From: Polyangium sp. 15x6
GTDB taxonomy: Bacteria > Myxococcota_A > Polyangia > Polyangiales > Polyangiaceae
Length of the DNA: 35,965 bases
Assembly: GCF_029960785.1 (NCBI RefSeq)
Contig: NZ_JASBQE010000116.1
Coordinates: forward strand, 1 to 35,965
Reading direction: 5' to 3'
Shown piece after piece: positions 34,060 through 35,965 of this stretch (its first letter is position 1; each line of letters starts with the position of its first letter). The position numbers and the translations under genes were made by a program. The notes under the pieces are model-generated. The model did not search any database and had not been told where the DNA came from. It saw only the letters and a program-made list of their open reading frames with translations.

Positions 34060-35064
34060 ATGAAACACCTACTCCTCGCAAGCACGGTCCTCCTCGCGAT
34101 TTCCGTCTCGTCATCGGCGCTGGCGGAACCCACGTCGGACGCCTCTCCGACCGATCCCCCCAAGATCCCCTATGCGACGCTCACGTCGGGCCGGGCCCTG
34201 TCGACGTGGTTCCCGGAGACCTTGACCCTGCTCCGGGAGGCCCAGGCGCTCGAAAAGGAGGGGAAGACCTCGGAGGCGCTCGATAAGTACAGAGACGCCT
34301 GGGAAATCGAGCCGTACACCAACACCTACGCCGAGCTGGGGCTCGCGGAGGCGCGGGCGGGAAACCTGCTCGCCTGCGCGAGGAACCTCCAGGTCGCTCT
34401 CCAGGCCTGGACCCCTCACTATCCCATGGTGCGCCCCGTCGAGCTGCTTCGTGAGGTCCTTACTTATTGCAAGAAGGACCTCGGGCAGATCGTCATCCGG
34501 ATCAACGTGCCCGACGTGCGCGTGACGATCGACGGGGAGGACGTCCGGGAGTGGCCCTATTTTTCCGAAATCTATGTCGAACCTGGGAAGCACCACATCA
34601 AGGCGGCGAAGCTCGGTTATTGGATGAATCAGACGACCGTGGAGGTCGGATCCCGTGAACGGAAGCCGCTCTCCATCGCCATGCAGCCTAAATATGAGAC
34701 CCATTTTATCGGCTTTAGCCGCCCCGTGAACTTCAGCGTCAACGCGAACCTGTCGACGACGGGGACGAAGGACGGTTCGCCTACGTGGCCGACGAAGCTC
34801 ATCATCGGGAGTGTGATCGGGATCGGGCTTGGCGTGGGGGGGCTCGTGACGGGTCTGGTGCAAGCGAGTTACGCGAAATCGGATGAGGCAGCCAAGCCGT
34901 GGATAGGCGTAGCGACCGCGAGCGGCGTGCTACTCGGGCTCGGAGTCATCGGGATGGGCATCGGCATCGCCAGTCGTCCGAGTCCCCCGGCCCCGAATGT
35001 CATCATCCAGCCCAGCGTGTCGAACGACGGTGCGGGCGTGCAGCTCACCGGCACGATCCCGTGA
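34060..35064 (+). CDS. TPR/PEGA-domain envelope protein, 334 aa
   Basis: A signal peptide (residues 1-22, cleavage after ALA) is followed by a helical TPR-like part (about 55-125, AQALEKEGKTSEALDKYRDA), where two TPR units fit. Then a PEGA-like beta domain (about 144-202: IVIRINVPDVRVTIDGEDV, with YVEPGKHHIKAAKLGYW carrying the PGKH variant of the PEGA turn). Two Gly-rich TM segments (about 247-270 and 283-307) and a short tail follow. This TPR-PEGA-TM layout is widespread in myxobacteria and its role is unknown; surface or scaffold binding is likely. A GGTAGG-like site precedes the ATG. A perfect inverted repeat lies 46 bp upstream. Confidence 0.85.
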   Translation: MKHLLLASTVLLAISVSSSALAEPTSDASPTDPPKIPYATLTSGRALSTWFPETLTLLREAQALEKEGKTSEALDKYRDAWEIEPYTNTYAELGLAEARAGNLLACARNLQVALQAWTPHYPMVRPVELLREVLTYCKKDLGQIVIRINVPDVRVTIDGEDVREWPYFSEIYVEPGKHHIKAAKLGYWMNQTTVEVGSRERKPLSIAMQPKYETHFIGFSRPVNFSVNANLSTTGTKDGSPTWPTKLIIGSVIGIGLGVGGLVTGLVQASYAKSDEAAKPWIGVATASGVLLGLGVIGMGIGIASRPSPPAPNVIIQPSVSNDGAGVQLTGTIP

Positions 35065-35189
35065 CCGCTTCTACTGCGGCTACGGAGTGACCGTACTGAT
35101 TCAATCATTTTGCCGGCGTAGATACGAAGCTGCTGCGCCACCGGCGACTCGAAGTCGTGCGCAGATCCGTGAGCTGTTTCGATATTCTT

Positions 35190-35285
35190 CTACATTGAAA
35201 TCATGGCATTGGCACGCTCGTCATCGGTTCGAGCATTGAAGAAGCTACGGATGAAAGGTCCCCCTTGCTCCACGATCGTTTGCAC
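35190..35285 (-). pseudogene. Possible C-terminal gene remnant or 31-aa peptide
   Basis: On the minus strand a frame bounded upstream by TAG reads VQTIVEQGGPFIRSFFNA then RTDDERANAMISM. The text is protein-like and lies in AT-richer DNA. There is no ribosome site before the possible GTG start at 35285. It is more likely a leftover of a lost gene than a real peptide. Confidence 0.25.
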
Positions 35286-35424
35286 CGCCTACACCGAGCA
35301 ACTCTTTTCTGCGTCTCCAGGTCCCCGGTTGCCAAGGCGGCTTCCAGGGCCGCTTCCTTACGCGACAGTTCCGGGAGAGCACGTCAGCTAGGTTCTCGAA
35401 CTTCGGTGGTGCCTTCAAGGATCC

Positions 35425-35447
35425 GGCTGGGGCTCCGACCCCCAGCC
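35425..35447. repeat. GC hairpin with CTCCG loop
   Basis: Eight-base arms GGCTGGGG/CCCCAGCC enclose CTCCGAC, which on the other strand carries the CGGAG core of the other hairpins here. No T-run follows. Confidence 0.55.
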
Positions 35448-35748
35448 CCTACCTGGTGAGCTTTGCCGTGCACACCGTGAGGCCACCTGGGAGAGCACCC
35501 CCGGCCCGTCCCCCGACGAACCCCCTTGACAGGGAGCCGTCAGCGTCACGGGCTCCCGTGAAGGCTCAGGAGGGTAGGGGATGGAGCCCAGGGAGGGCGC
35601 TAGAGGGCCCAGCCTCGGGAGGGGCCGTTCGTTTCCCACCTCTTGCCTGAGCGAGGCCCGAGAGGGCCTCTCGCCGGCTCGTGGTGGAGGGACGGTGGGC
35701 CCTACCGAGAGGGCCCGTAACCGATTGATTTTACGGAGGACTGGGCAG

Positions 35749-35822
35749 CGCGCCCGGCAGGACTCGAACCTGCGACCCGCGGCTTAGAAGGCCGCCGCTC
35801 TATCCAGCTGAGCTACGGGCGC
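35749..35822 (-). tRNA. tRNA-Arg (anticodon TCT)
   Basis: The minus strand folds as a full cloverleaf: acceptor GCGCCCG pairs with CGGGCGC, D arm GCTC...GAGC, anticodon stem GGCGGC/GCCGC with loop CTTCTAA (anticodon TCT at 35786-35788), five-base variable loop, and T arm GCAGG-TTCGAGT-CCTGC. It reads AGA codons, rare in this GC-rich DNA. The 3' CCA is not encoded. Confidence 0.96.
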
Positions 35823-35843
35823 TCGCTTTCGCGTTCGCACGCG

Positions 35844-35872
35844 AGCATAAACGGTCGCAGGTCATCTGACCA
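35844..35872 (-). promoter_or_regulatory. Candidate promoter of tRNA-Arg
   Basis: On the minus strand TGGTCA (35867-35872) and TATGCT (35844-35849) are 17 bases apart, each matching four of six consensus bases, with a leader of about 15 bases to the tRNA 5' end. Confidence 0.4.
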
Positions 35873-35900
35873 GACCGTTTCGAGCGGGTGTTCGCGGTGC

Positions 35901-35965
35901 AGCGTAGCGCCGGGGTTTCACCCCGGACCCCGACCAGGGGTTGTCCACCCCTGGACCCGGACCAG
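35901..35965 (-). repeat. Dispersed hairpin repeat, copy 2 (cut by window end)
   Basis: This is the inverted copy of positions 56-119. The tail and the CCGGGG-TTTCA-CCCCGG hairpin complement are identical. The middle hairpin here is CCAGGGG/CCCCTGG (35934-35954) in place of CGAGGGG/CCCCTCG: both strands of the stem changed together. One base is inserted after it. The element continues beyond the window. Confidence 0.85.

Larger units (their letters stand above)
35065..35748. other. Gene-poor region of 684 bp
   Basis: No convincing gene. The left part (about 35080-35270) is visibly AT-richer than the rest and holds a small remnant-like frame at 35190-35285 on the minus strand. The right part (about 35400-35700) is rich in GAGGGCC/GGCCCTC inverted motifs and includes the hairpin at 35425-35447. 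Confidence 0.6.

Overview
The window is high-GC DNA with the third-codon-position GC bias and gene content of a large-genome myxobacterium, most likely a Polyangium/Sorangium-type member of the Polyangiales. The evidence is several AgmX/PglI-, PEGA- and DUF3160-type envelope proteins, many small lipoproteins, a roadblock-like protein and hairpin-rich dispersed repeats. This is inference from gene families; no taxonomic marker gene is present.

Layout. 1-1651: a hairpin repeat, a small soluble protein and a three-TM membrane protein. 1820-3735: an ExaC-type aldehyde dehydrogenase translationally coupled to its usual DUF779 partner. 3713-5533: an MmeI-type DNA methyltransferase lacking the N-terminal nuclease. 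5646-7987: three small lipoproteins. 8199-12116: an amidase-signature enzyme and a membrane protein with a spermidine-synthase-like domain. 12156-16098 (minus): histidine kinase, OmpR-type regulator and an AgmX/PglI-domain lipoprotein, in line. 16189-20674: a hypothetical protein, a roadblock-like protein, a large DUF3160 lipoprotein and a small hypothetical protein.

20741-22850 is the most unusual stretch. It holds a 5'-truncated gene, two abutting 21-bp tandem arrays (8 and 4 units), a small Gly-rich lipoprotein with five xI(P/S)PQ motifs, a JmjC/cupin-type Fe(II) oxygenase starting 10 bp after it, and a frameshifted copy of the tail of the roadblock-like gene. The lipoprotein/oxygenase pair is the best candidate for an undescribed enzyme-substrate system.

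23086-30781 is a defence region: a secreted B-lectin protein, then a complete type I restriction-modification operon hsdR - EcsC-like gene - hsdM - hsdS. The EcsC-like gene inside the operon is not a standard subunit. The two target-recognition domains of hsdS are visibly AT-richer than the rest.

30983-35064 holds a tandem YCII-domain protein, a degraded gene, a Tat-targeted GMC oxidoreductase, a perfect 16-bp inverted repeat and a TPR/PEGA membrane protein. The window ends with a gene-poor stretch, tRNA-Arg(TCT) on the minus strand, and a second, inverted copy of the repeat that opens the window. The two copies differ by a compensatory base-pair change in one hairpin.
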